Origin: Comamonadaceae bacterium
Lineage (GTDB): Bacteria > Pseudomonadota > Gammaproteobacteria > Burkholderiales > Burkholderiaceae_C
DNA length: 7,574 bases
Assembly (NCBI GenBank): GCA_947460065.1
Contig: CANHGF010000113.1
Location: 1 to 7,574, forward strand
Direction: 5' to 3'
The position numbers and the translations under genes were made by a program. Under the pieces are notes generated by a model, which was not told the origin of the DNA, did not search any database, and was given only the letters and a program-made list of their open reading frames with translations. Below are positions 1 through 6,245 of this stretch, piece by piece (the first letter of the stretch is position 1; every line of letters begins with the position of its first letter).

Positions 1-215
1 ACATGCCCTATATGCACAGCGAATCGCGCCGCATCCACTCTGTGGCCGACGAGCTGTTCAAGGAGCGCGCGTCCAAGGACAGCCACGAGTTCGAGCTCAG
101 GCACAAAGCCATCATCGACCGCTTCGGCCGCTACCCCCACCGCAACCAGATCCTGGGCCGAACATCCACCCCCGAAGAACTGGCCTTTCTGGCCACGCCG
201 GGGTCGAGTTTTTAG
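1..215 (+). CDS. DUF924 family protein, C-terminal part (5' end outside window)
   Basis: This is the last ~70 codons of a gene that begins left of the window. Base 1-2 'ac' would finish a Tyr codon, so the ATG at 3 is an internal Met and not the start. The visible protein has the DUF924 hallmarks: MPYMHSES near the left end, then HKAIIDRFGRYPHRN and LGRTSTPEELAFL near the C-terminus, ending at TAG (213-215). DUF924 proteins are all-helical, TPR-like proteins of about 180-200 residues, usually cytosolic, with no established biochemical role, so none is assigned. The gene is followed by 247 bp without a gene. Family assignment is by recalled motif, with good confidence; the function is unknown. 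Confidence 0.85.
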   Translation, partial: MPYMHSESRRIHSVADELFKERASKDSHEFELRHKAIIDRFGRYPHRNQILGRTSTPEELAFLATPGSSF

Positions 216-287
216 GGCGTTGGACATCGCCCCGCTGTGGGTTTTATGGCCCTGTAGGCGCAAGGTTCCCTGCGCTGCGCCCATAAA
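215..287. repeat. Inverted repeats in the spacer after the DUF924 gene
   Basis: Two imperfect dyad structures follow the stop codon. GGGCG (215-219) can pair with CGCCC (228-232) across an 8-nt loop. Further on, TTTATGG (243-249) pairs with CCATAAA (281-287), and within it GGCGCA (257-262) pairs with TGCGCC (276-281), with one base shared. No T-run follows either stem, so neither is a standard intrinsic terminator. They may be transcript-end structures or the scar of a mobile or cassette element. The rest of the spacer (288-462) contains a 6-bp dyad (405-410 with 422-427) and no convincing promoter. Confidence 0.35.
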
Positions 288-462
288 GTTAAATATCGTC
301 GTTGCCAGCCATTGACCATTGCCGCTAGCAGGGAGCCGGCCATAAACTAACTCCAAGCACGAACCGGTGTGGCCTGCCTGCTACCGCACCCATTCGCAAC
401 ATGCTGCCTGTTCGCCTGGAGCAGGCATCGTCCCTCCATCAACCCGCCATGAGTCGTCTGCC

Positions 463-1149
463 ATGAAGATACGAGCCTACTTTTTTGTCTTGGTGATGGC
501 TCTGGTGCTTTCCGGCTGTGCGACCCGAACAAAGATGGCCTTTGAAAGCGATGAGGAGCGATTGACGGAATCGAGCAAGCCCGTGTTTCTAATGACAGCG
601 ACACTGAAGAATACATACCGCCCCTCATATCAGCCCAAGTTGCTGGTTGTCAACGTAGAAAAACCGGGCGCGAAGGAAGCTGCCGATAGGCTCAATTTCA
701 CGATGGACGATAAAGCGAAGAATGAATCTGACAGCCCGGATGTAGGCAGCACCTACTTTCTCCGTATGCAACTCGATCCTGGCCGCTATGAGATCCGCGG
801 CCTGACGAGTTTGACTCGATCCTTCCCGATCACGGCCATGTTCTTCGCACCAGTGCATGCGTCTGTTGAAGCCAGTGGCCCGGGTGTCTTCTATTTGGGC
901 CACGTGACGGCTACTGTTCGTGAACGGCAAGGCAATGAGTTCAAGGCCGGCCCGTCAGTCCCTCTGATTGACCAAGCCGTTGCGGGAGCCTCGGGCGGCA
1001 CCTTTGACATTGAAATTTCGGATCGACTTGCCGAGGACGAAGGCAAATTCCGTTTCAGGTTTCCGGCGCTCAAGGGCATTGAGATCAAGAAGTCCCTCCT
1101 TCCCCCCTTCGATAGGGCGCTTGCTCAGAAATGGTGGGAGACGAACTGA
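463..1149 (+). CDS. Outer-membrane-type lipoprotein of unknown function
   Basis: A 228-residue protein. The ATG at 463 is preferred over an in-frame extension to 367 because it places a classical lipoprotein signal at the very N-terminus: MKIR, a hydrophobic stretch (residues 5-16), then lipobox LSGC with Cys19. Cleavage by signal peptidase II and lipidation of Cys19 are expected. Ala at +2 (not Asp) suggests export to the outer membrane by Lol sorting. The mature part has no further membrane segment. It shows alternating hydrophobic stretches suggesting a beta-rich fold (KLLVVNVEKP about 59-68; YFLRMQLDPGRYEIRGL about 98-114; VFYLGHVTATVRER about 142-155; GGTFDIEIS about 178-186) and ends PPFDRALAQKWWETN. 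It resembles uncharacterised lipoproteins I recall from beta/gammaproteobacteria, but I can give no function. No clear Shine-Dalgarno precedes the start. Hand count of bases 541-600 gives 30/60 G+C, against 42/60 for 3181-3240 in pgk, consistent with horizontal acquisition. Confidence 0.8.
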   Translation: MKIRAYFFVLVMALVLSGCATRTKMAFESDEERLTESSKPVFLMTATLKNTYRPSYQPKLLVVNVEKPGAKEAADRLNFTMDDKAKNESDSPDVGSTYFLRMQLDPGRYEIRGLTSLTRSFPITAMFFAPVHASVEASGPGVFYLGHVTATVRERQGNEFKAGPSVPLIDQAVAGASGGTFDIEISDRLAEDEGKFRFRFPALKGIEIKKSLLPPFDRALAQKWWETN

Positions 1150-1191
1150 TTTCTGACATCAGATTCGTCCGTACCGACGAGCAGTCAGAAG

Positions 1192-1413
1192 ATGGGCCCG
1201 TCCACTAGGCGGGAAAAGAGCCGATGTCTGGTTTATCGACGGGCCATCGCCGTACGGCGCGTCTATGACTTTTACACGGCAGCCATAGAGGCCGGCGCCA
1301 AGGACAACCGCGCACCCGGGCCGCGCCCCCACTGCCACCCTAACTGCGGTGAGGCTTTTGTGATTGACCCGGAGGGAAACAATGTAGAGGCGGTGTGTCA
1401 TGTTCCACCGTAA
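1192..1413 (+). pseudogene. Remnant of a glyoxalase/bleomycin-resistance (VOC) family gene
   Basis: The reading frame ending at TAA (1411-1413) encodes the C-terminal third of a VOC-fold protein: RVYDFYTAAIEAGAKDN, RPHCHPN, then AFVIDPEGNNVEAVCH. These match the usual FYxAAlxAGgxDNGapGLRPHYHPxYYGAFVlDPdGnNiEAVCH ending. Just upstream, a different frame (phase of base 1220) reads GKRADVWFIDGPSPYG, which resembles the 'G..PDFWIG' segment that normally lies ~20 residues earlier. The two halves are therefore in different frames, with part of the middle missing, and no N-terminal betaalpha-betabetabeta half can be found between the lipoprotein stop (1149) and here. The expected YYGAF is also changed to CGEAF. 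This is best read as a decayed gene, not a functional 73-residue protein. Residues after the ATG at 1192 (about 20) look unrelated to the family. Confidence 0.65.
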
Positions 1414-1445
1414 GTGGGAGTCCCCATCAGGGTTGGCGATCTAGC

Positions 1446-1463
1446 GTATACGTTAACGTATAC
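1446..1463. promoter_or_regulatory. Perfect 18-bp palindrome, probable vapBC operator
   Basis: The sequence GTATACGTTAACGTATAC is a perfect inverted repeat with 9-bp arms and no spacer, ending 29 bp before the antitoxin start codon. Symmetric operators of this kind are normal for ribbon-helix-helix antitoxins, which bind as dimers or as VapB-VapC complexes and repress their own operon. It covers the likely -35 region (TTAACG, 1453-1458) and also contains most of a second possible -10 (TATACT, 1459-1464), so occupation would block transcription. The palindrome is seen directly; its operator role is inferred from position. Confidence 0.75.
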
Positions 1464-1482
1464 TTGCCAATAGTGTTATAAC
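1453..1482 (+). promoter_or_regulatory. Candidate sigma-70 promoter of vapBC
   Basis: TTAACG (1453-1458) and TATAAC (1477-1482) are separated by 18 bp and fit -35 and -10 elements moderately well. Transcription would start near 1489-1490, only a few bases before the vapB ATG at 1493, giving an almost leaderless mRNA. This agrees with the absence of any Shine-Dalgarno before the ATG. An alternative -10, TATACT at 1459-1464, is a closer match but has no well-spaced -35 and would give a leader of about 20 nt, also without a Shine-Dalgarno. Confidence 0.45.
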
Positions 1483-1492
1483 AACGATTGCC

Positions 1493-1723
1493 ATGTCCCA
1501 AATCACGCTTTACCTCGACGACGCGACGCAGGCCTTAGTGGATCAGGCGGCCAAGGCCAATGGCGTGTCCAAAAGTCGTTGGGTTGCCGACCTGATCCGT
1601 ACTTACGCAGCCCATGAATGGCCGAAGGAATGCTTGGCATTGGCTGGGCAGTTCCCTGACTTTCCTTTGCGAGAAGATGCGCCCGCGACGCTGGCGGCCG
1701 ATGTGCCCCGCCTGGGTTTTTGA
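1493..1723 (+). CDS. vapB: Ribbon-helix-helix (CopG-like) antitoxin of a VapBC-type module
   Basis: A 76-residue protein. The N-terminus has the RHH layout: a short beta-strand (SQITLYLDD, residues 2-10) that would insert in the DNA major groove, helix A (about 11-24), a turn at NGVSKS, and helix B (about 26-40, SRWVADLIRTYA). The C-terminal tail (about 42-76, including EWPKECLALAGQFPDFPL) is the part that in such antitoxins wraps the toxin and blocks its active site. It lies 9 bp before the PIN-domain gene on the same strand, the usual antitoxin-first order. The ATG at 1493 is the natural start since the DNA-binding strand begins at residue 2. Expected role: bind VapC, and repress the operon through the palindrome at 1446-1463. 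The class is clear; the symbol is given by pairing convention only. Confidence 0.85.
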   Translation: MSQITLYLDDATQALVDQAAKANGVSKSRWVADLIRTYAAHEWPKECLALAGQFPDFPLREDAPATLAADVPRLGF

Positions 1724-1732
1724 TCGGCGAAT

Positions 1733-2140
1733 ATGCTGATCCTCGACAGCAACACCATCAGCTATTACTTCCGTGGCGATCCGCAGGTCGTTCCTAGACT
1801 GCAGGCCATGCGCCCGGCTGATCTTGCGGTACCGGCCGTCGTGGAGTACGAGTTGCGTTATGGGCTATTGCGACTGCCCGACGAGGTGGCCGCGCCACGC
1901 TTGGACGCGCTGGCGCGCTTTCTGCGGCCCCTGACCGTGCTTGCCTTTGACTCCGAGTGCGCCAACCAGGCCGCAAGTCTCAGAGTGGCTTTGGAGGCGA
2001 CGGGGCAGCCGATCGGACCTTACGACACCTTGATTGCCGCTACGGCGCTGCGCCATCAGGCAACACTGGTGACGCGCAATGTCCGCGAGTTTTCGCGCGT
2101 GCCCGGACTGCGCTGGCTGGACTGGCACGCCAGCCCCTGA
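1733..2140 (+). CDS. vapC: PIN-domain ribonuclease toxin, VapC family
   Basis: A 135-residue single-domain PIN protein, the normal length for VapC. Expected metal-binding acidic residues are visible: Asp5 in MLILDSNTIS, Glu40 in VVEYELRYG, and Asp98 in GPYDTLIAATAL. The final conserved segment reads LVTRNVREFSRVPGL (about 112-126), with Asn116 at the usual TxN/TxD position, and the protein ends LRWLDWHASP as many VapC proteins do. The catalytic set appears complete, so the toxin is probably active. VapC enzymes are Mg/Mn-dependent endoribonucleases that cut tRNA or rRNA when free of antitoxin; the target here cannot be predicted. The start lies 9 bp after the vapB stop with only a weak ribosome site, so translation probably depends on that of vapB. 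It ends 34 bp from the convergent pgk. Confidence 0.92.
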   Translation: MLILDSNTISYYFRGDPQVVPRLQAMRPADLAVPAVVEYELRYGLLRLPDEVAAPRLDALARFLRPLTVLAFDSECANQAASLRVALEATGQPIGPYDTLIAATALRHQATLVTRNVREFSRVPGLRWLDWHASP

Positions 2141-2174
2141 GAGCTGCGGTTTTTCGCTGGTTCCCGAGTCCCGC

Positions 2175-3362
2175 TCAGCCCGCCGCCCGCTTCTGCAAGA
2201 TCTCGAAGGCCGGCAGGGTTTTTCCTTCCAGCACTTCCAGGAAGGCGCCGCCGCCGGTGGAGATGTAGCCCACCTGTTTCTCGATGCCGTATTTGGCAAT
2301 CGCAGCCAGGGTGTCGCCGCCGCCTGCGATCGAAAACGCGCTGCTCTTTGCAATGGCGCGGGCAATGCCTTCGGTGCCTTGGGCAAAGGCGTCGAATTCA
2401 AACACGCCGACCGGGCCGTTCCAGACGATGGTGCCAGCGGCCATCAGTTGCGCGGCCAGGCGGGCTGTGGTCTCGGGGCCGATGTCCAGAATCAGGTCGT
2501 CGCCCTCCACTTCGCTGGCTTTCTTGACGGTGGCCGGCGCGTCGGCTGCGAAACGCTTGGCCACCACCACATCGCTGGGGATGGGCACTTCGGCGCCGCG
2601 CGCCTTCATGGCCGCAATCACCGCTTTGGCCTGGTCAAGCAGGTCGGCTTCGGCCAGGCTTTTGCCGATGGGCAGGCCGGCAGCCAGCATGAAGGTGTTG
2701 GCGATACCGCCGCCCACGATCAGTTGGTCGACCTTGTCGGCCAGGCTTTGCAAAATAGTGAGCTTGGTCGAGACTTTGGAGCCGGCCACGATGGCCACCA
2801 GCGGGCGCTTGGGGGCCGACAGGGCTTTGGAGATGGCGTCCATTTCCGCGGCCAGCAGCGGGCCGGCGCAGGCCACCGGCGCGAACTGTGCGATGCCGTA
2901 AGTGGTGGCCTCTGCCCGGTGGGCGGTACCAAATGCGTCATGCACGAAGATGTCGCACAGCGCGGCCAGCTTGCGGGCCAGCTCTTCGCTGTTTTTCTTC
3001 TCGCCCTTGTTGATGCGGCAGTTTTCCAGCAGCACAAGCTCGCCGGGCTTGACGCTCACGCCATCGACCCAGTCAGACACCAGTGGCACTGGCCGGCCGA
3101 GCAACTCGCTCATGCGCTGGGCCACCGGTGCGAGCGAATCAGCAGGGGTGAACTGCCCTTCGGTGGGCCGTCCCAGGTGGCTGGTGACCATGACGGCGGC
3201 ACCGGCGTCCAGCGCCATCTTGATGCAGGCCAGCGAGGCGCGGATGCGGGTGTCTTCGGTGATGCGCCCTTCATCGTCTTGCGGCACATTGAGGTCGGCC
3301 CGGATGAAGACGCGTTGGCCACGGGCCTGCGCGAGCAGATCGGAAAAGCGGATGAAGTTCAT
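2175..3362 (-). CDS. pgk: Phosphoglycerate kinase
   Basis: A 395-residue enzyme of full family length. It catalyses 1,3-bisphosphoglycerate + ADP = 3-phosphoglycerate + ATP in glycolysis and gluconeogenesis (and the Calvin cycle in autotrophs), in the cytosol. Visible motifs: the signature [11 protein letters not shown] (17-27, with Asp23 and Asn25 binding substrate), Arg40, SHLGRP (61-66), [12 protein letters not shown] (113-124), AHRA (147-150), the nucleotide-site GSKVSTK (194-200), WNGPVGVFE (314-322) and GGGDT (348-351). The start is the ATG at 3362 (MNFIRFSDL), which matches related proteins. An in-frame ATG at 3461 would add 33 residues with no family resemblance. It lies 126 bp downstream of azlD on the same strand and converges with vapC. 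It could be the end of the def operon or have its own promoter (see 3443-3448). Confidence 0.97.
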   Translation of the reverse strand: MNFIRFSDLLAQARGQRVFIRADLNVPQDDEGRITEDTRIRASLACIKMALDAGAAVMVTSHLGRPTEGQFTPADSLAPVAQRMSELLGRPVPLVSDWVDGVSVKPGELVLLENCRINKGEKKNSEELARKLAALCDIFVHDAFGTAHRAEATTYGIAQFAPVACAGPLLAAEMDAISKALSAPKRPLVAIVAGSKVSTKLTILQSLADKVDQLIVGGGIANTFMLAAGLPIGKSLAEADLLDQAKAVIAAMKARGAEVPIPSDVVVAKRFAADAPATVKKASEVEGDDLILDIGPETTARLAAQLMAAGTIVWNGPVGVFEFDAFAQGTEGIARAIAKSSAFSIAGGGDTLAAIAKYGIEKQVGYISTGGGAFLEVLEGKTLPAFEILQKRAAG

Positions 3363-3442
3363 GGTCTTGGTGCAGGCCGTGTCGGGTCTGAGTTGGGCAC
3401 AAGGCGCTGCGCCGGCCACGTTTACCGGTCGCATCGCCTTTG

Positions 3443-3448
3443 ATTTTA
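3443..3448 (-). promoter_or_regulatory. Possible -10 element upstream of pgk
   Basis: On the - strand the azlD-pgk spacer reads TAAAAT here, five of six bases of the sigma-70 -10 consensus, about 80 bp before the pgk start. The hexamer 17 bp upstream (CGTACC) matches the -35 consensus poorly. This is a weak prediction, supported mainly by the 126-bp spacer, which is long compared with the overlapping genes upstream. Confidence 0.25.
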
Positions 3449-3488
3449 GGTCGGTGCCCACCTCAGGTACGGAGCGCCTTAACCATCC

Positions 3489-3824
3489 TTACCATCCCAG
3501 GCCCAGGCGCAGCGGCAGGTAGACCGCCATGCCACAGACCAGGGTGCCCAGCAGGCCTTTGCGCAGGTAGTACCAGCTGGCGCCGGCAGCCACCGCAAAC
3601 AGGCGCGCGTCCTGCCAGGTGGTGATCAGCTGGCCTTGCGTCATCACCACCTCGGGCACAACCACGGCCGCCAGGGCGGCGATTGGCGCGTAGACCAGGC
3701 TGCGCCGGGCCCAGGCAGGCAGCGTCCATTTCTTGCTGGAAATGAAGAAAAAGCTGCGGGTGACCACGGTGTTGAGGGTCATTAGCGCGACGGCCAACAG
3801 CGTCCAGGCGTCGGTGCCCTCCAT
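3489..3824 (-). CDS. azlD: AzlD-family branched-chain amino-acid exporter, small subunit
   Basis: A 111-residue membrane protein with about four hydrophobic segments (roughly residues 7-22, 42-60, 74-88 and 90-108). The family pattern is clear: VVTRSFFFISS (20-30), then LPAWARRSLVYAPIAALAAVVVPE (35-58), and a hydrophobic C-terminal pair. AzlD/BrnE proteins pair with AzlC/BrnF to export branched-chain amino acids across the inner membrane. The start is the ATG at 3824, which shares one base with the azlC stop (TGATG). It has a strong ribosome site, GAGGAGG on the - strand at 3838-3832, 7 nt from the start. A longer frame upstream to 4007 only reads through azlC in another phase. The low-complexity hydrophobic composition is normal for the family. 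Confidence 0.88.
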   Translation of the reverse strand: MEGTDAWTLLAVALMTLNTVVTRSFFFISSKKWTLPAWARRSLVYAPIAALAAVVVPEVVMTQGQLITTWQDARLFAVAAGASWYYLRKGLLGTLVCGMAVYLPLRLGLGW

Positions 3825-4555
3825 CAGGCGCCCTCCTCGTCGCTTGGGGCCGGCGGCAGCCACCTTTCCAGAAAGAGGCAGACGCTGACGGCCACCGCGA
3901 TGCCCACCAAAATGTTCAGCCGCAAGGGCAAAGCCATGGTGGCCACCGCGACCGCGCCGGCAACCAATAGGGACACCACCCGCAGGGGGTTGGTGGTGAG
4001 CGCGCACAAAATGCCCACCAAGGCCATCGTGCCAGCAAAACCCAGGCCCCAGTTCATGGGAATAGAGCTAGAAAACGCCACCCCCAGCAGGTTGGCGCCC
4101 ACCCAGCTCAGCCAGCCGAGCAAGCTGGTGCCGGCCAGGAAATTGCGTTGCGCCTGGCGGCCGGCTGCATCAGCGGCGGCCTGGGGCCAGCGCCGGATCA
4201 CCAGCATGTAAGACAGATCGGCGGTGGCATAGCCACGAAACAGCCGCATGCCCAGCGGCAGGTCCATCATGTAATTGCGCAGGTGGGCGCTGAAAACCAC
4301 AAAACGCAGATTGACGCAAAACGCAGTGACCAGCACCACCCACAAGGGCGCGCCAGCGGCAATCAGGGGCAGCGCCGCCAGCTGCGAGCTGCCGGCATAG
4401 ACCAGCACTGTGAGCAGCATCACTTCAATACCGCTGAGGCCGGAGTTGGCGGTGGCCACCCCAGTCATCAGGCCCCAGGCGGCCATGCCCGGCGCCACGC
4501 TGACCATGTCGCGCAGCCCCAGCTTGAAGTGTTCGTCTTGCCACCAGCGCGTCAC
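3824..4555 (-). CDS. azlC: AzlC-family branched-chain amino-acid exporter, large subunit
   Basis: A 243-residue integral membrane protein, the usual AzlC/BrnF length. The N-terminal [19 protein letters not shown] leads into the family core: [19 protein letters not shown] (52-70) and [19 protein letters not shown] (74-92), followed by hydrophobic segments near 142-162, 171-187, 192-209 and 212-230. The C-terminus ([10 protein letters not shown]) is polar. It forms the exporter with AzlD. The start is GTG at 4555-4553, overlapping the fmt stop as GTGA; an AAGG sequence about 7 nt upstream is a modest ribosome site. An internal ATG (residue 17) is possible but would remove family-conserved residues. 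Substrate specificity cannot be read from the sequence; BrnFE of Corynebacterium glutamicum exports Ile, Leu, Val and also Met. Confidence 0.9.
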   Translation of the reverse strand: MTRWWQDEHFKLGLRDMVSVAPGMAAWGLMTGVATANSGLSGIEVMLLTVLVYAGSSQLAALPLIAAGAPLWVVLVTAFCVNLRFVVFSAHLRNYMMDLPLGMRLFRGYATADLSYMLVIRRWPQAAADAAGRQAQRNFLAGTSLLGWLSWVGANLLGVAFSSSIPMNWGLGFAGTMALVGILCALTTNPLRVVSLLVAGAVAVATMALPLRLNILVGIAVAVSVCLFLERWLPPAPSDEEGA

Positions 4556-5511
4556 GGCGCGGCCTTGGCATCAAAGCACTGGCCTGGAGCGATCGCAAAC
4601 CCGCGTAAAAACTCACTGGCTTGCAGCGGCTTGCTGCCGGCTTTTTGCAGCCGTTCAAGGCGCAGCACGCCTTCGGCGGTGGCCACGTCTATGCCCTGCT
4701 CGTCTGCAGCGAGCACGGTGCCGGGCGACGCCTGCGCATGCGGCTGCACGCTGGCTTGCCAGATCTTGATTGCCGTGCCTGCGATGCTGACTGCGGCCCC
4801 AGGGGCGGGCTGAAAGGCGCGGATGCGGCGCTCGAGCAGCGCGGCCGGCACCCGCCAATCGAGCGCGGCTTCGGCCTTGTCGATCTTGGCGGCATAAGTC
4901 ATGCCCTCGGCGGGCTGAGCGGTGGGAGTCAGGGTGCCGGCCTGCGCCAGCGCCTGGACGATCAGCTGCGCGCCCAGGGCCGCCAGCTTGTCGTGCAGGC
5001 GGGCGGTGGTGTCGTCGGCTGCAATCGGCACAATTTGGGTCAGCAGCATGGCGCCGGTATCGAGGCCGGCGTCCATCTGCATGATGGTCACGCCGGTCTG
5101 GGGGTCACCCGCCTCGATAGCTCTGTGGATAGGTGCCGCCCCGCGCCAGCGCGGCAGCAGCGAGGCGTGGATGTTCAGGCAGCCCAGGCGCGGCAGGTCC
5201 AGCACCCACTGCGGCAGGATCAGCCCATAGGCGGCAACCACCATCGCGTCGGGCCGGGCCTGTAGCAGGGCTTGCTGCGCGGCTGCCGCATCGTCGGGGT
5301 ATTTGCCATCGAGCCGCAGGCTGCGCGGCTGGGCGACCTCGATGCCATGCTCGAGCGCAAACTGCTTGACCGGTGAGGCCTGCAGCTTCAGGCCGCGGCC
5401 AGCCGGTCGGTCCGGCTGGGTCAGCACCAGCGGCAGCTCCAAGCCAGCCGCATGCAGGGCGGCCAAGGCTTGTTGAGCGAATTCGGGGGTGCCGGCAAAG
5501 ACGATGCGCAT
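4552..5511 (-). CDS. fmt: Methionyl-tRNA formyltransferase
   Basis: A 319-residue enzyme of normal family length that transfers the formyl group from 10-formyl-THF to Met-tRNAfMet for translation initiation. The N-terminal Rossmann-like domain starts [12 protein letters not shown]. The substrate loop [13 protein letters not shown] (31-43) is present. The catalytic set is Asn113 and His115 in [17 protein letters not shown] and Asp151 in [12 protein letters not shown]. The C-terminal tRNA-binding domain (about 205-310) includes [14 protein letters not shown] and [10 protein letters not shown], where many homologues have N instead of Q in RAFNPxPGA. The ATG at 5511 is chosen because the protein then begins at the first conserved residues; an in-frame extension to 5559 adds 16 residues without family support. 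def lies 93 bp upstream on the same strand, and azlC overlaps the stop by 4 nt. No clear Shine-Dalgarno precedes the start. Confidence 0.97.
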   Translation of the reverse strand: MRIVFAGTPEFAQQALAALHAAGLELPLVLTQPDRPAGRGLKLQASPVKQFALEHGIEVAQPRSLRLDGKYPDDAAAAQQALLQARPDAMVVAAYGLILPQWVLDLPRLGCLNIHASLLPRWRGAAPIHRAIEAGDPQTGVTIMQMDAGLDTGAMLLTQIVPIAADDTTARLHDKLAALGAQLIVQALAQAGTLTPTAQPAEGMTYAAKIDKAEAALDWRVPAALLERRIRAFQPAPGAAVSIAGTAIKIWQASVQPHAQASPGTVLAADEQGIDVATAEGVLRLERLQKAGSKPLQASEFLRGFAIAPGQCFDAKAAP

Positions 5512-5528
5512 GGGGGCGTCGATTCTAA

Positions 5529-5566
5529 GCAAGCGCCGGCGCAGAACGCTGTCCCGCAAGCGCCGG
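5529..5566. repeat. 11-bp direct repeat in the def-fmt spacer
   Basis: GCAAGCGCCGG occurs at 5529-5539 and again at 5556-5566, 27 bp apart start to start, in the 93-bp gap between def and fmt. The second copy overlaps by one base a GC-rich hairpin GGGCC-GCTT-GGCCC (5566-5579). That hairpin is not followed by a T-run on either strand. Function unknown; it could be a processing or attenuation site in the def-fmt transcript, or chance in GC-rich DNA. Confidence 0.5.
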
Positions 5567-5604
5567 GGCCGCTTGGCCCGCCCCTCCCGTCTCTTCTGCG
5601 GCGC

Positions 5605-6135
5605 TCAGCGTACCGGCTGCGCGTGGCGTTCGTCCTCGCGCTGCAGCTTGAGCATCTTGGTCTTGATGCGCCCGCGTTTGAGGATGGACAGGTACTCTAC
5701 AAATACCTTGCCCGTCAGGTGGTCCATCTCATGCTGTATGCACACCGCTAGCAGACCTTCGGCCTCGATGGTCTGCTCCTGGCCGTCCCGGTCCAGGGCC
5801 CGCACCCGCACCGCCAGTGAGCGCTCGACGCCGTCGTAAATGCCAGGCACCGACAGGCAGCCCTCTTCTCCCAGGCGCTTTTCGGGGCTGGCCCAGGTGA
5901 TTTCAGGGTTGATCAGCACCAGCGGCTTGTTGCGCTCTTCGCTGACGTCGATCACGATCAGCCGCTCATGCACATCGACCTGGGTGGCCGCCAGGCCTAT
6001 GCCCTGGGCCTCGTACATGGTCGCGAGCATGCGGTCGATCAAGTCACACAGGCGCTCATCGACCGCAGCCACGGGCTTGGCAACGGTATGCAGGCGCGGG
6101 TCGGGATAGCGCAGGATGGTCAGGGGTGCGGTCAT
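5605..6135 (-). CDS. def: Peptide deformylase
   Basis: A 176-residue metalloenzyme that removes the N-formyl group from nascent proteins, the reverse partner of Fmt, acting at the ribosome exit in the cytosol. All three family motifs are intact: GIGLAATQ (45-52), EGCLSVPG (91-98, with metal ligand Cys93) and [12 protein letters not shown] (134-145, metal ligands His135 and His139, catalytic Glu136). Length and the N-terminus ([12 protein letters not shown]) are typical of type I Def. It starts at the ATG at 6135. The - strand reads AATAAT at 6165-6160, a possible -10 that would give a leader of about 20 nt, but no good -35 is seen. Probably the first gene of def-fmt-azlC-azlD(-pgk). The C-terminal tail [17 protein letters not shown] is a charged helix as in homologues. 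Confidence 0.97.
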   Translation of the reverse strand: MTAPLTILRYPDPRLHTVAKPVAAVDERLCDLIDRMLATMYEAQGIGLAATQVDVHERLIVIDVSEERNKPLVLINPEITWASPEKRLGEEGCLSVPGIYDGVERSLAVRVRALDRDGQEQTIEAEGLLAVCIQHEMDHLTGKVFVEYLSILKRGRIKTKMLKLQREDERHAQPVR

Positions 6136-6245
6136 GGCGGTGCAGCGGTTGAACTGGGGATTATTGTCTCCTCAAGCCCGATGCCCGTGCAGCCGCCGGC
6201 TTGACAGCCCCAGCAGGGCTGGGCGCGCAGCCCACTGGAAAGAAC

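Noticed and set aside
219..294. Integron attC-like site (GTTGGAC at 219-225 and GTTAAAT at 288-294 both fit GTTRRRY)
   Set aside because: No matching RYYYAAC partner at the proper distance, and no attC-type paired inner boxes. A 7-base degenerate motif is expected by chance.
449..466. Tiny upstream frame ATG AGT CGT CTG CCA TGA overlapping the lipoprotein start as ATGA
   Set aside because: Five codons with no ribosome site; likely chance, though it could be tested as a coupled leader peptide.
2111..2154. Possible terminator between vapC and pgk (GGCTGG 2115-2120 with CCAGCC 2130-2135, then T5 at 2150-2154)
   Set aside because: The T-run is about 15 bases from the stem, the stem lies inside the vapC coding end, and the stem near the T-run is only 4 bp.
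3403..3413. GGCGCTGCGCC near-palindrome upstream of pgk
   Set aside because: One-base centre cannot form a hairpin, and short GC palindromes are common in this base composition.
2079..3443. Long + strand open frame (454 codons) antisense to pgk, and others of 205-206 codons in the same area
   Set aside because: Shadow frames of the GC-rich pgk gene. Their translations have no family features, while pgk on the - strand is unmistakable.
6205..6221. Hairpin CAGCCC-CAGCA-GGGCTG between def and the truncated gene
   Set aside because: Only 6 bp and no T-run on either strand, so not supported as a terminator.
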